A stretch of DNA of 64,000 bases from Flectonema sp. DT1601 (GCA_964019425.1 OZ025814.1:1006001-1070000), one strand, 5' to 3'. Positions 10,871 through 23,463 are shown, counted from the first letter of the stretch. Numbers and translations are program-made. Notes: generated by a model from the sequence alone, not told the origin.

Positions 10871-13614
10871 TCGGGTTTTGGGGTTCTTTTTTCTTTTGTA
10901 CAAATAACTGGAAGTCATTTTCACCTAATTTAATATCTTCCGGGTACTGCTTTAATTTGTTCCGTTTTGTTAATTTTCTTGAAAAGAATACTTGCCCTCC
11001 ATAATAGCGACTGTACTTCCTGTCTCGATCGTCCTATCCCACACCCAAACCCATAGCCACCAAAAAAAATAAACAAATAAATAATAGTAATTAAAAAAAA
11101 AAATAACTTCACCGACCATTCTTCATGTTTTTTCTCAATTTCGCACATCCCAATCTCTACCCCTCCTTTTTCAGGTGTACAGTCGCTGAATGAATATTAG
11201 TGTCTTGCCTTTTCCTTTTTTTTTATTTTAATTTTAATTTTAATTTTAGTTTTTTGTTTTTTTTCAACACACTCGCAAGTAAAAACCCTTCTTCCCTTTC
11301 CTCATCGTTGAGTAACTTTTCACACTCCACCGTTTTAATCTCATTAGGGTGGAGGGGGGAATACTTGCACGGAGAGTTTACCTTGATATTCATTTTAGTT
11401 TTTACACGCAATGCTTCACTTTTCTTAATTGGGTGGTTGTGTATGTTTTTTTCTCGTAAGGTTGGAAAGAAAGGAAATTGTCCGATTTTCCGTCGGTTGG
11501 TGTGTCTGTGGAAAGATTTGTTTTTGTTGGAGGAGGTTGTATGTTTCCTTTTCTGGTTTTCTTTTTTTTTTTTTTTTTTTGTGAGATGTGGTTTTTAGGA
11601 TGTTTATTTATCCTTTTTTTTTTTTTTTTTTTTGGGTGTCCTTGTGTTGGATTCCAAAATGCAAATTAAGTAAAATAAAATAAAATGAATTCCTTTTTCT
11701 TTGTTTCTTCTTCATTCTAATCAGTCCAGTGACCGTTGGTCCTGTCTTGATTAGTTTTGTGGTTGCCAGAAAGAAATGACCGTGTTCCCTTTTGCCCCCG
11801 TGTTGCGGGAGGTTTGTTTCTGTTTTATATATTTGGGAAGAAGAGATGAAACCTAAGCTGTGGCAGCGACCTTTTTCTTTTCTTCAATTTGATTCTTTCA
11901 TTTTGACTTCTGTTTGTGTGATGTGTCACAACAACTGAGAGGAGCCAACCTGTCAGTGTTGTTGTGTGTGTATTCCGCAGACGGATTCGATTCCATCTCA
12001 TTTTGGAGATGAGAGAGATGGGAGTCGATTATATTTATTTGGGTCTGCTGTTAGCACAGTTGTACTCTTTTTGTGATTTCATGTATCTTGTTGGTCGTGT
12101 CTGCTTTGCTTGGTTTCATCGCTTCTGCGCGGTCCGAATTCAAGACTGCTGCTTGTTGGGTTTAGAGCAGTGGGTCTAATTAGTTGATAATAATTTGTTG
12201 AATGTGTGTTCCCATTATTTATTATCATCATCATCGTTCTTCCCTCAGTTCCTCTGCGAAGTCGCGGAGGGGTATGAGGAAAATGATAAATGTGATGATG
12301 ATGATGATGATGAAAATGATGGGTTTTTCTTGAAAACATGTGTATTCCCTGCTTCTGTGGGTGTTTGCTTTGTTTTCTTCCCTTTCCGTTGAATATTAAT
12401 TTACACTATTCATTTCTTTTTTCCTTTTATTTTTCTTTCTTGTGGGTTGTTGTTGTTGTTGTTGTTGTTATTGTTAACATTATAGTACACAACACAACAC
12501 AACCCACAAAAACACATGCTCTCTCTCCTTCCTGTCTTCTTCTTCTTCATGTCTTCTCATGTATGTTGAAGTGTTAGGTTGGAGGGAAATCACCATCTGG
12601 CTTCTCGTTCTTCGTTTCCTCCGTTTTCGGAGTGGATGAAGGAGAGGCGATTAATCCTTTTTTTAGGCTAATGTCCTTGTTTTGAGTTCTGTTTTTTTTT
12701 GTTTTTTTAGTTTTTTTTATATTTTCATCAGTTCAGTTTATATCGAATATTTGATTGTTAGTTTTTGAGAAGTAAAATGTGTTTTTGAGTGATCTCCGTT
12801 GAAGATAGAGATCGTTGTAAAAGCGTTTTCTTTTTTTGTTTATTTTACCGTTGATGTGCCTTTCTTGGACAGCTTCGGTTGCATACAACCAACTCCTTCA
12901 TTTTTAATCTTCTTCAGCAATACCCTTCCTTTTGTTTTTTAATTGTAGCCTTACATTATCATTACACCAACCTCCCCAGTTGAAGCATTGCAATTTCTAC
13001 ATTTCAAAAGAATATCTGAATCTGTGAAAGTGTGTTTCTTTTTTCTTCTTTTTATTTTAATTCCATCTCTTTTTTCCTTCAACCGTTTATCCTCGTTTTT
13101 CTCTTTTCGAGTACAGGATAAAGAAGGAAGTGAAGTGATGGCAATGAGGCAAGGAATAAAGTGTTTTTCTTAAAAAAAAAAAAAAATAAAGTAAGTAACA
13201 TGAGGGAAACTTCCCTGTGTAATCTTCAAAAAAATAAAATAAAAAATAAAAAAAGGGGTTCCACTCCCCGCTAATCAAAAAAAACAAACAAATACATAAA
13301 TAAAAAAAAACAACCAAAAAAAAATAATAATAATAATAATAATAACAAAAAAAAAAAAAAAAAAAATAGCAGGGGAACCTCCCTGTGAAAATAAAATAAA
13401 AAAAAATACAAAAAAAGGGTTCCACTTCCCTAATAATTGATGTGTCTCAAAACGTTTGTTGATGTTGTTCAGATTATTGTATTCTACAGGTTCAGGAAAT
13501 TTAATGAAAGCCACAAGCTGGAGAGCAGCAGGGAGGAGGGGGTGGTTGGGGGGAATAATGTGTTTTGTTTTATTGAGACCCTGAGAACGAGTGATTGGTG
13601 TATTGTTGTAATTA

Positions 13615-13631
13615 TCTTTTTATTTCCACAG
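13615..13631 (+). promoter_or_regulatory. Predicted trans-splice acceptor, unit 2
   Basis: Same pyrimidine tract and AG as in unit 1, 32 nt before the ATG at 13664. Confidence 0.6.
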
Positions 13632-13663
13632 GCAGCCGTATCGAAAAGTTCTAAACCTAAATC

Positions 13664-14048
13664 ATGTTCTGGACAACGTTAACGCCGTGGGAGTCCGAGG
13701 AGGAGATCCACCGCGGTGCTGGGATTGAGAGTGGGAGGGGCACCAGTAAGCGCGGTGCCTCTCCCAGAAGGGAGCATCAGAGACGGAGAGAGTCTCAGGA
13801 GAGGGAACGAAGGGACTTGCTTCGGGGAGTGAAGGACGCGATTCGTGTTTCGGAAGATCGGGAGCAGCAGGAAGAGCAGCCATCGTTGGTGCAGCCACTA
13901 CTACTACCACAAGAACAAGAAGAACATCAACAGCTACAGCATCAACAGCAGCAGCCGCCACTACCACCACTGACGTTGTCTCGACCAACGCAGCAGGGGC
14001 TGACTTCGACATACCAGCAACAGCAACCTCAGCAACAATTACATCAAG

Positions 14049-14092
<44 letters not shown>

Positions 14093-14605
14093 GCACCACT
14101 ATTTCAGCATTCAGCACCTCAGCCGCTCACATCACAGCGTGTTTGGGGCGAACCACTGGCACAACCACAACCACAACCACAAGTACGTGCATCGTCGCTG
14201 AGCCATCCTCAGGCAATGATGCCAAACAGACAACCGCGGAGTTCATTCCGAGACCGGATGACCACCGACGCACCAACGGATGGCGACTTCTTCGTGAGAC
14301 AGCTTTGTGCGTGTCTCCTCGTCACCGTTGTGTTGATTGTGTCAGTTTTATATTACGCTCACCTACACCCCGAAGTCTTTGAAGGCATCGGGGTGGTTGT
14401 TTCTGTATTTTTGTTTGTCGCAAAGTTGTATATCTCCTTGTACCCACCTCCTGTTTTGATCATTGCGATGATCAGCAGTTGGTATTTTAGTACTACATGG
14501 AAGGAATATATGTTTGTGGTGTTGACATTTCCCATCCAGGTAGTCGTCTACCTGGGGGGAGTAAGTGGATTGCTGGGAAGTCGCAAAGCTAAGAGAATGA
14601 TCTGA
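13664..14605 (+). CDS. PolyQ membrane protein with four TM segments, copy 2
   Basis: Protein of 313 residues, the same as copy 1 except for a Q run three residues longer. The four C-terminal hydrophobic segments and the basic tail are unchanged. Near-identity of both coding and non-coding parts argues for recent duplication or gene conversion. Confidence 0.75.
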
Positions 14606-14751
14606 ACCGTCGATGGTTCAAATTGTTTTTGGAGCGACTTTTTCATCTTCTTCCTCATCAACATCAACATCATCATCTTTGTTGTTGATAAACTTTCAGT
14701 TCCTTCGTTTGTTTGTCCTCGTCACTCATTGGCTCTTGTTATGCCAGAACA

Positions 14752-14782
<31 letters not shown>

Positions 14783-14825
14783 TATTAATCGACTTGTTTT
14801 CATTTATTTTTATTTTTATAAACAT

Positions 14826-14890
14826 TGCACGCAGGGATTGCTCGGAGTAACTTCACCCATTTGAAAATCTCCTGGCAACCCCTGCGTGCA
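14826..14890 (+). other. 11-bp hairpin in the 3' flank, unit 2
   Basis: Same perfect inverted repeat as at 10806-10870. Confidence 0.5.
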
Positions 14891-15932
14891 TCGGGTTTTG
14901 GGGTTCTTTTTTCTTTTGTACAAATAACTGGAAGTCATTTTCACCTAATTTAATATCTTCCGGGTACTGCTTTAATTTGTTCCGTTTTGTTAATTTTCTT
15001 GAAAAGAATACTTGCCCTCCATAATAGCGACTGTACTTCCTGTCTCGATCGTCCTATCCCACACCCAAACCCATAGCCACCAAAAAAAATAAACAAATAA
15101 ATAATAGTAATTAAAAAAAAAAATAACTTCACCGACCATTCTTCATGTTTTTTCTCAATTTCGCACATCCCAATCTCTACCCCTCCTTTTTCAGGTGTAC
15201 AGTCGCTGAATGAATATTAGTGTCTTGCCTTTTCCTTTTTTTTTATTTTAATTTTAATTTTAATTTTAGTTTTTTGTTTTTTTTCAACACACTCGCAAGT
15301 AAAAACCCTTCTTCCCTTTCCTCATCGTTGAGTAACTTTTCACACTCCACCGTTTTAATCTCATTAGGGTGGAGGGGGGAATACTTGCACGGAGAGTTTA
15401 CCTTGATATTCATTTTAGTTTTTACACGCAATGCTTCACTTTTCTTAATTGGGTGGTTGTGTATGTTTTTTTCTCGTAAGGTTGGAAAGAAAGGAAATTG
15501 TCCGATTTTCCGTCGGTTGGTGTGTCTGTGGAAAGATTTGTTTTTGTTGGAGGAGGTTGTATGTTTCCTTTTCTGGTTTTCTTTTTTTTTTTTTTTTTTT
15601 GTGAGATGTGGTTTTTAGGATGTTTATTTATCCTTTTTTTTTTTTTTTTTTTTGGGTGTCCTTGTGTTGGATTCCAAAATGCAAATTAAGTAAAATAAAA
15701 TAAAATGAATTCCTTTTTCTTTGTTTCTTCTTCATTCTAATCAGTCCAGTGACCGTTGGTCCTGTCTTGATTAGTTTTGTGGTTGCCAGAAAGAAATGAC
15801 CGTGTTCCCTTTTGCCCCCGTGTTGCGGGAGGTTTGTTTCTGTTTTATATATTTGGGAAGAAGAGATGAAACCTAAGCTGTGGCAGCGACCTTTTTCTTT
15901 TCTTCAATTTGATTCTTTCATTTTGACTTCTG

Positions 15933-17745
15933 TTTGTGTGATGTGTCACAACAACTGAGAGGAGCCAACCTGTCAGTGTTGTTGTGTGTGTATTCCGCAG
16001 ACGGATTCGATTCCATCTCATTTTGGAGATGAGAGAGATGGGAGTCGATTATATTTATTTGGGTCTGCTGTTAGCACAGTTGTACTCTTTTTGTGATTTC
16101 ATGTATCTTGTTGGTCGTGTCTGCTTTGCTTGGTTTCATCGCTTCTGCGCGGTCCGAATTCAAGACTGCTGCTTGTTGGGTTTAGAGCAGTGGGTCTAAT
16201 TAGTTGATAATAATTTGTTGAATGTGTGTTCCCATTATTTATTATCATCATCATCGTTCTTCCCTCAGTTCCTCTGCGAAGTCGCGGAGGGGTATGAGGA
16301 AAATGATAAATGTGATGATGATGATGATGATGAAAATGATGGGTTTTTCTTGAAAACATGTGTATTCCCTGCTTCTGTGGGTGTTTGCTTTGTTTTCTTC
16401 CCTTTCCGTTGAATATTAATTTACACTATTCATTTCTTTTTTCCTTTTATTTTTCTTTCTTGTGGGTTGTTGTTGTTATTGTTAACATTATAGTGCACAA
16501 CACAACACAAGACAACCCACAAAAATACATGCTCTCTCTCCTTCCTGTCTTCTACTTCTTCATGTCTTCTCATGTATGTTGAAGTGTTAGGTTGGAGGGA
16601 AATCACCATCTGGCTTCTCGTTCTTCGTTTCCTCCGTTTTCGGAGTGGATGAAGGAGAGGCGATTAATCCTTTTTTTAGGCTAATGTCCTTGTTTTGAGT
16701 TCTGTTTTTTTTTGTTTTTTTAGTTTTTTTTATATTTTCATCAGTTCAGTTTATATCGAATATTTGATTGTTAGTTTTTGAGAAGTAAAATGTGTTTTTG
16801 AGTGATCTCCGTTGAAGATAGAGATCGTTGTAAAAGCGTTTTCTTTTTTTGTTTATTTTACCGTTGATGTGCCTTTCTTGGACAGCTTCGGTTGCATACA
16901 ACCAACTCCTTCATTTTTAATCTTCTTCAGCAATACCCTTCCTTTTGTTTTTTAATTGTAGCCTTACATTATCATTACACCAACCTCCCCAGTTGAAGCA
17001 TTGCAATTTCTACATTTCAAAAGAATATCTGAATCTGTGAAAGTGTGTTTCTTTTTTCTTCTTTTTATTTTAATTCCATCTCTTTTTTCCTTCAACCGTT
17101 TATCCTCGTTTTTCTCTTTTCGAGTACAGGATAAAGAAGGAAGTGAAGTGATGGCAATGAGGCAAGGAATAAAGTGTTTTTCTTAAAAAAAAAAAAAAAT
17201 AAAGTAAGTAACATGAGGGAAACTTCCCTGTGTAATCTTCAAAAAAATAAAATAAAAAATAAAAAAAGGGGTTCCACTCCCCGCTAATCAAAAAAAACAA
17301 ACAAATACATAAATAAAAAAAAACAACCAAAAAAAAATAATAATAATAATAATAATAACAAAAAAAAAAAAAAAATAAATAGCAGGGGAACCTCCCTGTG
17401 AAAATAAAATAAAAAAAAATACAAAAAAAGGGTTCCACTTCCCTAATAATTGATGTGTCTCAAAACGTTTGTTGATGTTGTTCAGATTATTGTATTCTAC
17501 AGGTTCAGGAAATTTAATGAAAGCCACAAGCTGGAGAGCAGCAGGGAGGAGGGGGTGGGTGAAGAGAAAGAAGAAAAGATAACGTTTGCGGGTTTGTGGG
17601 TTTGCGGGGAACGTAAGTTAGGGGAAATATGTGTTTTGTTTTATTAGGACCCTGAGAACGAGAGACTGGTGTATTGTTGTAATTTTCTTTTTTATTTACA
17701 CAGGCATCCGTATCCAAAGTTCAACACCAATCATGTTCTGGACGA
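15933..17745 (+). repeat. Membrane-protein array, unit 3, incomplete
   Basis: It matches units 1 and 2 closely to about 17555, apart from a shorter (GTT)n tract near 16462 and a few substitutions. From 17556 it diverges: an insertion containing TTTGCGGG words, then a recognisable but altered splice acceptor and start codon region. Similarity ends shortly after the MFWTT codons. Confidence 0.85.
17584..17609 (-). repeat. Minimal inverted copy of the octamer repeat
   Basis: GTTTGCGGG, GTTTGTGGG, GTTTGCGGG in succession is the reverse complement of the AAACCCGC octamer that forms long arrays further right. It sits exactly where unit 3 stops matching units 1 and 2. Confidence 0.55.
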
Positions 17746-17795
17746 CAACTGAACCTGGCAAGGCGGTCTCGAATAAGTTGGTTGTTGTTAGTTAG
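17733..17795 (+). pseudogene. Start of the third array copy, truncated
   Basis: An acceptor-like tract ending in AG at 17703 precedes an ATG encoding MFWTTTEPGK, which shares its first five residues with the intact copies. The frame closes after 20 codons and nothing homologous follows. The Q-rich and TM parts are absent. It could be a small surviving exon, but decay is likelier. Confidence 0.5.
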
Positions 17796-17899
17796 TTATG
17801 AATATCATTTCCCTCACAGATAATCGCAGTCCATTTTGTGACACTAAAAAAGCTTATGCGTGGTGTCAGCAGCCGTGTAATTTCTCAGCCAAATATCGC

Positions 17900-17916
17900 A
17901 ATCTATTTTCCCACAG
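17900..17916 (+). promoter_or_regulatory. Predicted trans-splice acceptor of the RHS-like gene
   Basis: Pyrimidine-rich sequence ends in CCCACAG with AG at 17915-17916, 21 nt before the ATG at 17938. Confidence 0.5.
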
Positions 17917-17937
17917 GGACCTGTAGCACAAAACAAA

Positions 17938-20215
17938 ATGTCCACCTCAAGTCAAGGTGTTCAGCCTGCTGAGAAAGATACAGAGAGAGCAAGATATGGA
18001 AGACTCTTGGACGTGAACACAACAGCGATTGCTGTAACTAACGAAGAACTCGACAAACTCAGCAACATTGCTGTAAAGTCGGAAGAAGCCTTAACGGGTG
18101 ATGAGATAACCTTCAGGAACAAATGCCTTTTCCTTTCTGGAACTCTCGAACGTCATAAAGAGACACTCAAGAACACATTAGTGGAACAGCAGGAGGAAAG
18201 AAACAAGCTGCTTGACTTGTTGAATACTTCTAAGGTATACCTTTTACTTTTTGTTTGTAACGCATTTCGGGGGAAACCTGTCTGAACAGGTCCAACCTTT
18301 TTTTGTATTGGTCACAGTACAGCCCTTCGGATTGATTATTGAAATTACTTGTTCACCAAAAGAAAAACAATCATCCACACAGACGCCTGATGTTGTACCA
18401 TACACAGTAGAGGAGGTAGAGAAGCTTTTGGACCCTTCAAAAATGAAGATGGAGACTGTTGTTGCAAATAAGCCACTCCTTGATAGGGAAAATGCACGCA
18501 ATGCACTTGATGTGGTGTTGCATCAAAAACGTATAAATGATAGGTGGCATGTCATCACAACTGTAGGAATTCCAGGCTCAGGGAAGACCTTCCTGCTACG
18601 TAAAGGGATTATGAATGAATGGTATCCTGATCGAAGTATTATGATGACCTTTTATGAGGATGCACAGATTATCGATGATGGAAAGATGGATCCGCTTGTT
18701 GCCTTTGCTCGTCAGCTTGTCCAAACAAACAGCTTCAGAAGAAGAGACGTTGATTTCAACCGCATTGTAGACTTCGATGTGGTGATCACAGCCTTTCGAC
18801 AGAAGCTTGGCCTATCTGATGAGACCCCTTTGATTGTCTGTATTGATGAACTTATTAAATTGCGTGAACATCACATTATAGAGCTTCAGAAACAAAGTGT
18901 GGATAAATCAGAACTCAAGAGTCGTGCAACAAATAGATGCAAAGCGCTGAGAACTGCCCTGATGGCCTATCAGGACTTGTGTACCAATACCAATTTACCT
19001 GAGATACGATTTGTCTGGACAGCACTCACCGAGTTGTTTGATAACGAAGTGACCGAGTCTGTAGGTAGTCTTCGTCGGATCGTTCACATACCATTAACAA
19101 ACCTATCTCATGAAAATGCCCTGAATCTATTGAGTGACGAGCTTAAAGGGGCAGGGGATCTGGTAACTGAGTGGTCATTGAACATGTGTGCTGGTAATCC
19201 CCGTGCAATTGTGGGTCTCTCCAGTGTGATTGCTGAAGCAAAGCGTCATGGTACAGCTGGTCTTGCTTCACGCATAGCTAGTGGGATTCATGGTGCATGC
19301 ATGTTTCAACCGCTTCACACGTCATATGTTAAGGACCACCTCGCTGCAGTTCTCACAGAGTCACTCGACATTTCCACAGAGGATGCATTAAGAACCAGAG
19401 GTGTTCTCCACAAACTCTCAAACGGTGTTGAATGCTTAAATCCAAGTTTGGTTTGGGCATGGGCAGATAAAAACCGATCAGAGCTTGTTGGGAATTGGCT
19501 GATTGAATATCTTGGCAGTGATGCAAACATGAACCCCAAAACATTTGAAGAGACAACAATCTACTTTGAAGGGCTTCTGAACCACGCATACAAACAGCTG
19601 GGAATTACACCAAAGTTGAGTGTATATTTTAATGGGGCTGACCATATCCAGGAAACCATAAGAGAATTGATTGTTCACCCCAGGCCAGTTGCAAAAGTGC
19701 AAAAACCTTCATCCCTTAACATCCTGGAATCCAGAGAACTTTACAACATGCTCCAATCTGGACAAGCTGTTTACTCGAAAAATATCGTCGAAGAGGGTGT
19801 TGACATTCTGATCCCTTTGACGCTCTCCAAAGGAGATAAAGAGGCAACGCTCTACCTATTCTGTGCCCAGTGCAAACTAGCAAAGAAAGTCGCTAACCTC
19901 CAAGAAGTAGAAACGAAGGCTGTGGAAATTCCAGCTGTCCAGAAACTCCAGGCTTGGGCAACGGAAGAGAAGGTACCACTTAATGTACATGGTCTTTATT
20001 TCACCACACACACACCAAAGCTTCAGACTGCCAAGCGGAATGGTATTTGGTTCACAAAAGATTCCATGGAGAAGTGGTTGAGCAAACTTGGTTTACCAAA
20101 AGTCAATTACCCAAGTTCATCCTTGCTCAGGCATCGTCCTATGAATTGGTTACCACCACAAGTAAAGTTCCAGAGACCTCCAAGAATGCTCCGCAGAATC
20201 TGTAGAATGTTGTAG
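17938..20215 (+). CDS. RHS/Crinkler-like P-loop ATPase-nuclease
   Basis: Exon 1 (17938-18234) encodes 99 residues rich in Glu and Lys, likely coiled coil near its end. A phase-0 intron (18235-18322, GTATAC...CAG, 88 nt) brings it in frame with exon 2 (18323-20215), giving about 729 residues. Residues near 181 form a Walker A motif, GIPGSGKT. PLIVCIDEL near 270 is the Walker B strand. Towards the C-terminus GVDILIPL (Asp near 593) followed about 21 residues later by QCK (near 615-617) resembles the D...(E/Q)xK core of restriction-endonuclease-fold domains. This ATPase-plus-nuclease order is that of trypanosomatid retrotransposon-hot-spot proteins and Crinkler effectors. Known members are nuclear or secreted; no signal peptide is visible here. 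Its neighbourhood, next to arrays and retroelements, also fits RHS genes. Confidence 0.7.
18235..18322 (+). other. Predicted GT-AG cis-intron
   Basis: The donor follows codon AAG at 18232-18234 and the acceptor CAG ends at 18322 after a CCAACCTTTTTTTG tract. It joins the two reading frames without loss of phase. Without splicing, exon 1 would close at 18285. Confidence 0.65.
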
Positions 20216-20242
20216 CGTACACAGTTGTAAGTTCTTACCTTG

Positions 20243-20340
20243 ACCCGTATACCCCTCCCGTATACCTCCCGTACCCTACCACCTCCAAACCCGTACCCCT
20301 CCCGTACAGCCATTTTAGTACAATAATCTGCCCGTACCCC
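20243..20340. repeat. CCCGTACCCCTC word cluster
   Basis: About eight CCCGTA-type words (CCCGTATACCCCTC, CCCGTACCCCTC and variants) sit within 100 bp just after the RHS-like gene. It may act as a 3'UTR or spacer element. Confidence 0.5.
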
Positions 20341-21425
20341 TCGGCGGAAGGACCTTACCACAGTGTAGAGAGGGATAAAGGTTCAACAACAAAAAAAATG
20401 AAACCCCGCACGACTTTCTATTAGCAGTTTTTTCTTTTTTTTCCTCAACTTCTGTGTTAGCTGAAAATGAATACCCACCAAGAGAGTTTTAGAACGAGTC
20501 GAAAGTAAGAAATTCCCAATAGATTTAAGGAAGTCCTTCAAAGTTTGTGTGGATGACCTTAAAAAAAAGCAAACACTGTTTGAAACATATTTTGCACCCA
20601 TCCCCACTACCCGCGGTCAACAAAAAACTCCCCACACACACCACTCACCCCGACCCCTCTTTTATCTTCGGAGCCAGATTGGAAATGAATTAGTACGGTA
20701 AAAAGCAGCCCCTCCCTATAGTATAATCATTTCCCCAACCACAGGAAACAAGGATCTAAATGCCGAACATAATGTTTTTAAACAACATTCATTTGGACAA
20801 CGGGCTACAGTTCTCACAGATACACGATATGTGAAGTCAACAGCAATCACATAACCTAAGGATGCGTTATTTCCCAGCAGTCTGTGACGTCAGATGAAAA
20901 GAGGGTAAATAAGACCAGTAACAACAAGCCAGTGCATGACGCAAATAAGTTCTGGAGGATATGAACCTGGAGGCTATGTCGGCATCGGTTGGCATGCCGT
21001 TCTATGTGATACCTGTGTTAATTCTTATTTTTCTTCCTTGCAGCTTCACGGTTATGTGATGGGTGGGTTATGTTGTCGGCATGAGTAGTCGGTGTATGAT
21101 CGCGATAGGTGGTGTCCTTCTTTATCACGACCCCCTTCTCCTTCATGCCTGCGATTAAACACGCCGCGGTGTATTTCTCTCCTAGAGACATGTTTAGTGT
21201 TGTGGCAAAAACTAATAGTAACCAACCAGAATAATTATGAGGCAGGCAGGCATACCTACACTTTTCAGCAGCAAGGTATGACAGTATTCTTCATACCGTA
21301 GGAGCTGCTTTCTCCAGCAGCACACGTGCTGTCGTGCCGGAGAACCACACGCGTTTGTGGTAGCAACCTTCGTCTGTTGCTGTGGCACATACTTTCCACC
21401 CACATGCGTTTGTGCACGTGAATGT

Positions 21426-21587
21426 TCACCCTTTTCCCCACGAAGAACAAAAAGCGAGGGTTACCCTCGCACGAAGTGCATCAAAGGATTGAAAGGTTCC
21501 CTCAATACTAGGTCTTGTGTCAGCCAAAGCTGAGGCAGGCTGAGTTTCAGTGGCAGCAGGTTGAGTTTCAACTATGTTTCCGGGCAT
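21426..21587 (-). CDS. Hypothetical short protein, weak candidate
   Basis: On the minus strand an ATG at 21587 follows a long pyrimidine-rich stretch ending in AAG and opens a 53-residue frame (MPGNIVETQPAATETQPA...). It has no recognised domain. It could be a first exon or chance. Confidence 0.15.
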   Translation of the reverse strand: MPGNIVETQPAATETQPASALADTRPSIEGTFQSFDALRARVTLAFCSSWGKG

Positions 21588-22402
21588 CTTAGAGATTGGG
21601 AATAAGAGTTCGTAGTAAAAGAGTAAAAGCATAGAGAGAAAGAAAAACGTTTATGATTAGGAACTTGTACGTTTTACCGAACGAAGCATCGTAGCCGACC
21701 AGTTTCCTTCGAGAATCCGCAGATGGTGCAGGGCTAAACCGAGATGAGGAAGATAACACCCGCACACGGATGTTGAGATAACGTTTGTATGATGTTCATC
21801 TGGCTTGACGAGATTAGCAAAGACAAGTACTCACGGAAAGGTTGGGTTGTTCGTCAGGTCCTGATAGTGTGCTCAGCCTCTGAAAAATGGGTGCATGCAA
21901 AGAACGGTATGTGTGCAGGGTCACCTTACAGAGAACTGTTGTCCTCTTACACATCATTCCAACCGAATTTCAAAGTCAAGGCACCTGCGAGTTACAGACA
22001 GCCTGGTCGCAAGCGACACTCCTGTTTCTGACCGGGTTATCAGGGTATCTAACTCATGCAGGCATGGGAGCTTTTTTAAGGCTACTTTGAATTATCAAGA
22101 GCGCAGTACTGCCCGAAGGGTTCCCGCGTGTCAAGATGCATTTGCATGTACTGAGCAGAAGTTCCAGAAAGATTACTTTTATCATTTCCCAAGTCATCAC
22201 ATCTTTGACCGTTTGTGTTATTGGCTTTCAATCAATCCATTATCATAAATCCACAGATGTGCTGAATAGAAAGTAAAACGGCACAAAGCTTTTGTCCAAG
22301 TGACAAATAAAATTGTTCAAGGTACCAGCATGTTCCCAGCAAAGAAGAAAAAGAAAAAAAAAAAAAAAAGGGGGGGAAAAATTTTTTTTTGGGGAAAAAG
22401 TT

Positions 22403-22738
22403 GTAACTTGTAGTGAACAGCGAAAAAAAAATTTCAACTTCTAGTGAATAGCGAAAAAAAATTTATAACTTGTAGTGAATAGCGAAAAAAAAAATTCAAC
22501 TTCTAGCGAATAGCGAAAAAAAATTTGTAACTTGTAGTGAACAGCGAAAAGAAAATTATAACTTGTAGTGAATAGCGAAAAAAAAAATTCAACTTCTAGC
22601 GAATAGCGAAAAAAAAATTGTAACTTGTAGTGAACAGCGAAAAAAAAAATTTTCTTTTACTGAACGGCGAAAAAAAATTATCACTTCTAGTGAACAGCGA
22701 AAAAAAAGTTACTGCTTTTAGTGAATAGCGAAAATGAG
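22403..22738. repeat. Short satellite with AGCGAAAAAA core
   Basis: About ten units of roughly 34-37 bp of the form AACTT(G/C)TAGTGAA(C/T)AGCG followed by an A run and TT. Two subtypes, AACTTGTAG and CAACTTCTAG, roughly alternate at first. Confidence 0.8.
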
Positions 22739-23287
22739 GCACCCCAATAGCGAAAATCTCAAAAATAAATAAATAAAAGAAGGGGCAAGACTCGCTTCGC
22801 TCGTGCAAAGTTATTTATTTTGTGTTATTTTGAATTTAATTTGTTTTTCCGTTGCTTAAGTATGCTAAAATCCAAGGTCCGGCGCAGTTATGACATTAAG
22901 CTGGCTGTCATCTTACCTGATCCTTTTGATTTTCATTTCTTGCTGAGTGATATGGTTATGTGCTGCCCAAATCTTTTGTGGTACGTTTCTAAAGCTTTTC
23001 GGTAAGCCCACAGTACAATTATAATGCTTTGGGCAACTGGGGGTGAACGATCCTCGGTACTGTTCCGGGGTTTTCTATTTTCTTTCGTGGAGTGTGGGCA
23101 TATGGCACATGTGGTCGTATTATAAAGAAAGATGTATATGAAAGAAAGAAGATTTTTTATTTTTTTCACCTTCAGATCATTTCTCTTTTATTTTCTTTAG
23201 TTGTTTACAACCTGTTAGCCTCTGGGCAAGGTGGAGGCTGGAAGTCGAGCACTTCCATCCAGTACTATGAAACTACAATCAAATGTA
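22739..23287. other. Intergenic region, nothing recognised
   Basis: AT-rich sequence with a short CGCTTCGCTCG hairpin-like word near 22793. No gene supported. Confidence 0.4.
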
Positions 23288-23463
23288 AAAAAACCCGCAA
23301 ACCCGCAAACCCGCAAACCCGCAAACCCGCAAACCCGCAAACCCGCAAACCCGCAAACCCGCAAACCCGCAAACCCGCAAACCCGCAAACCCGCAAACCC
23401 GCAAACCCGCAAACCCGCAAACCCGCAAACCCGCAAACCCGCAAACCCGCAAACCCGCAAACC
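23288..23463 (+). repeat. Octamer array (AAACCCGC)n, about 22 units
   Basis: Perfect tandem octamer, C-rich on the plus strand. Its right end is the left junction of the VIPER-like element: ...AAACC then TTTCCTTGGG. Long open frames through it (RKPANPQT repeats) are artefacts. Confidence 0.95.

Larger units (their letters stand above)
7902..11912 (+). repeat. Membrane-protein array, unit 1 (4011 bp)
   Basis: First unit of a tandem array; unit 2 begins at 11913 with the same sequence. The 1.7 kb before the gene holds microsatellites ((GAT)n near 8283, (GTT)n near 8438) and poly(A)/(T) tracts but no convincing second gene. The 1.3 kb after the gene holds a hairpin and T-rich tracts. Single-gene tandem arrays are usual in euglenozoans. 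Confidence 0.9.
11913..15932 (+). repeat. Membrane-protein array, unit 2 (4020 bp)
   Basis: Almost identical to unit 1. The clearest difference is nine extra bases (three CAA codons) in the Q run, which accounts for the 4020 versus 4011 bp period. Confidence 0.9.
20216..22402. other. Intergenic region, no supported gene
   Basis: Mixed-composition DNA. A cluster of CCCGTA(T)ACC(C)CTC words lies at 20243-20340, and the CCCGTAC word also occurs at 46036-46205. An AT/GC-balanced stretch at 20640-22250 has short open frames but no recognised protein, tRNA or rRNA. Confidence 0.4.

Noticed and set aside
20107-20361. Minus-strand frame with GYGFGGGRVREVYG repeats
   Set aside because: It is the translation of the CCCGTACCCCTC word cluster and overlaps the end of the RHS-like gene.
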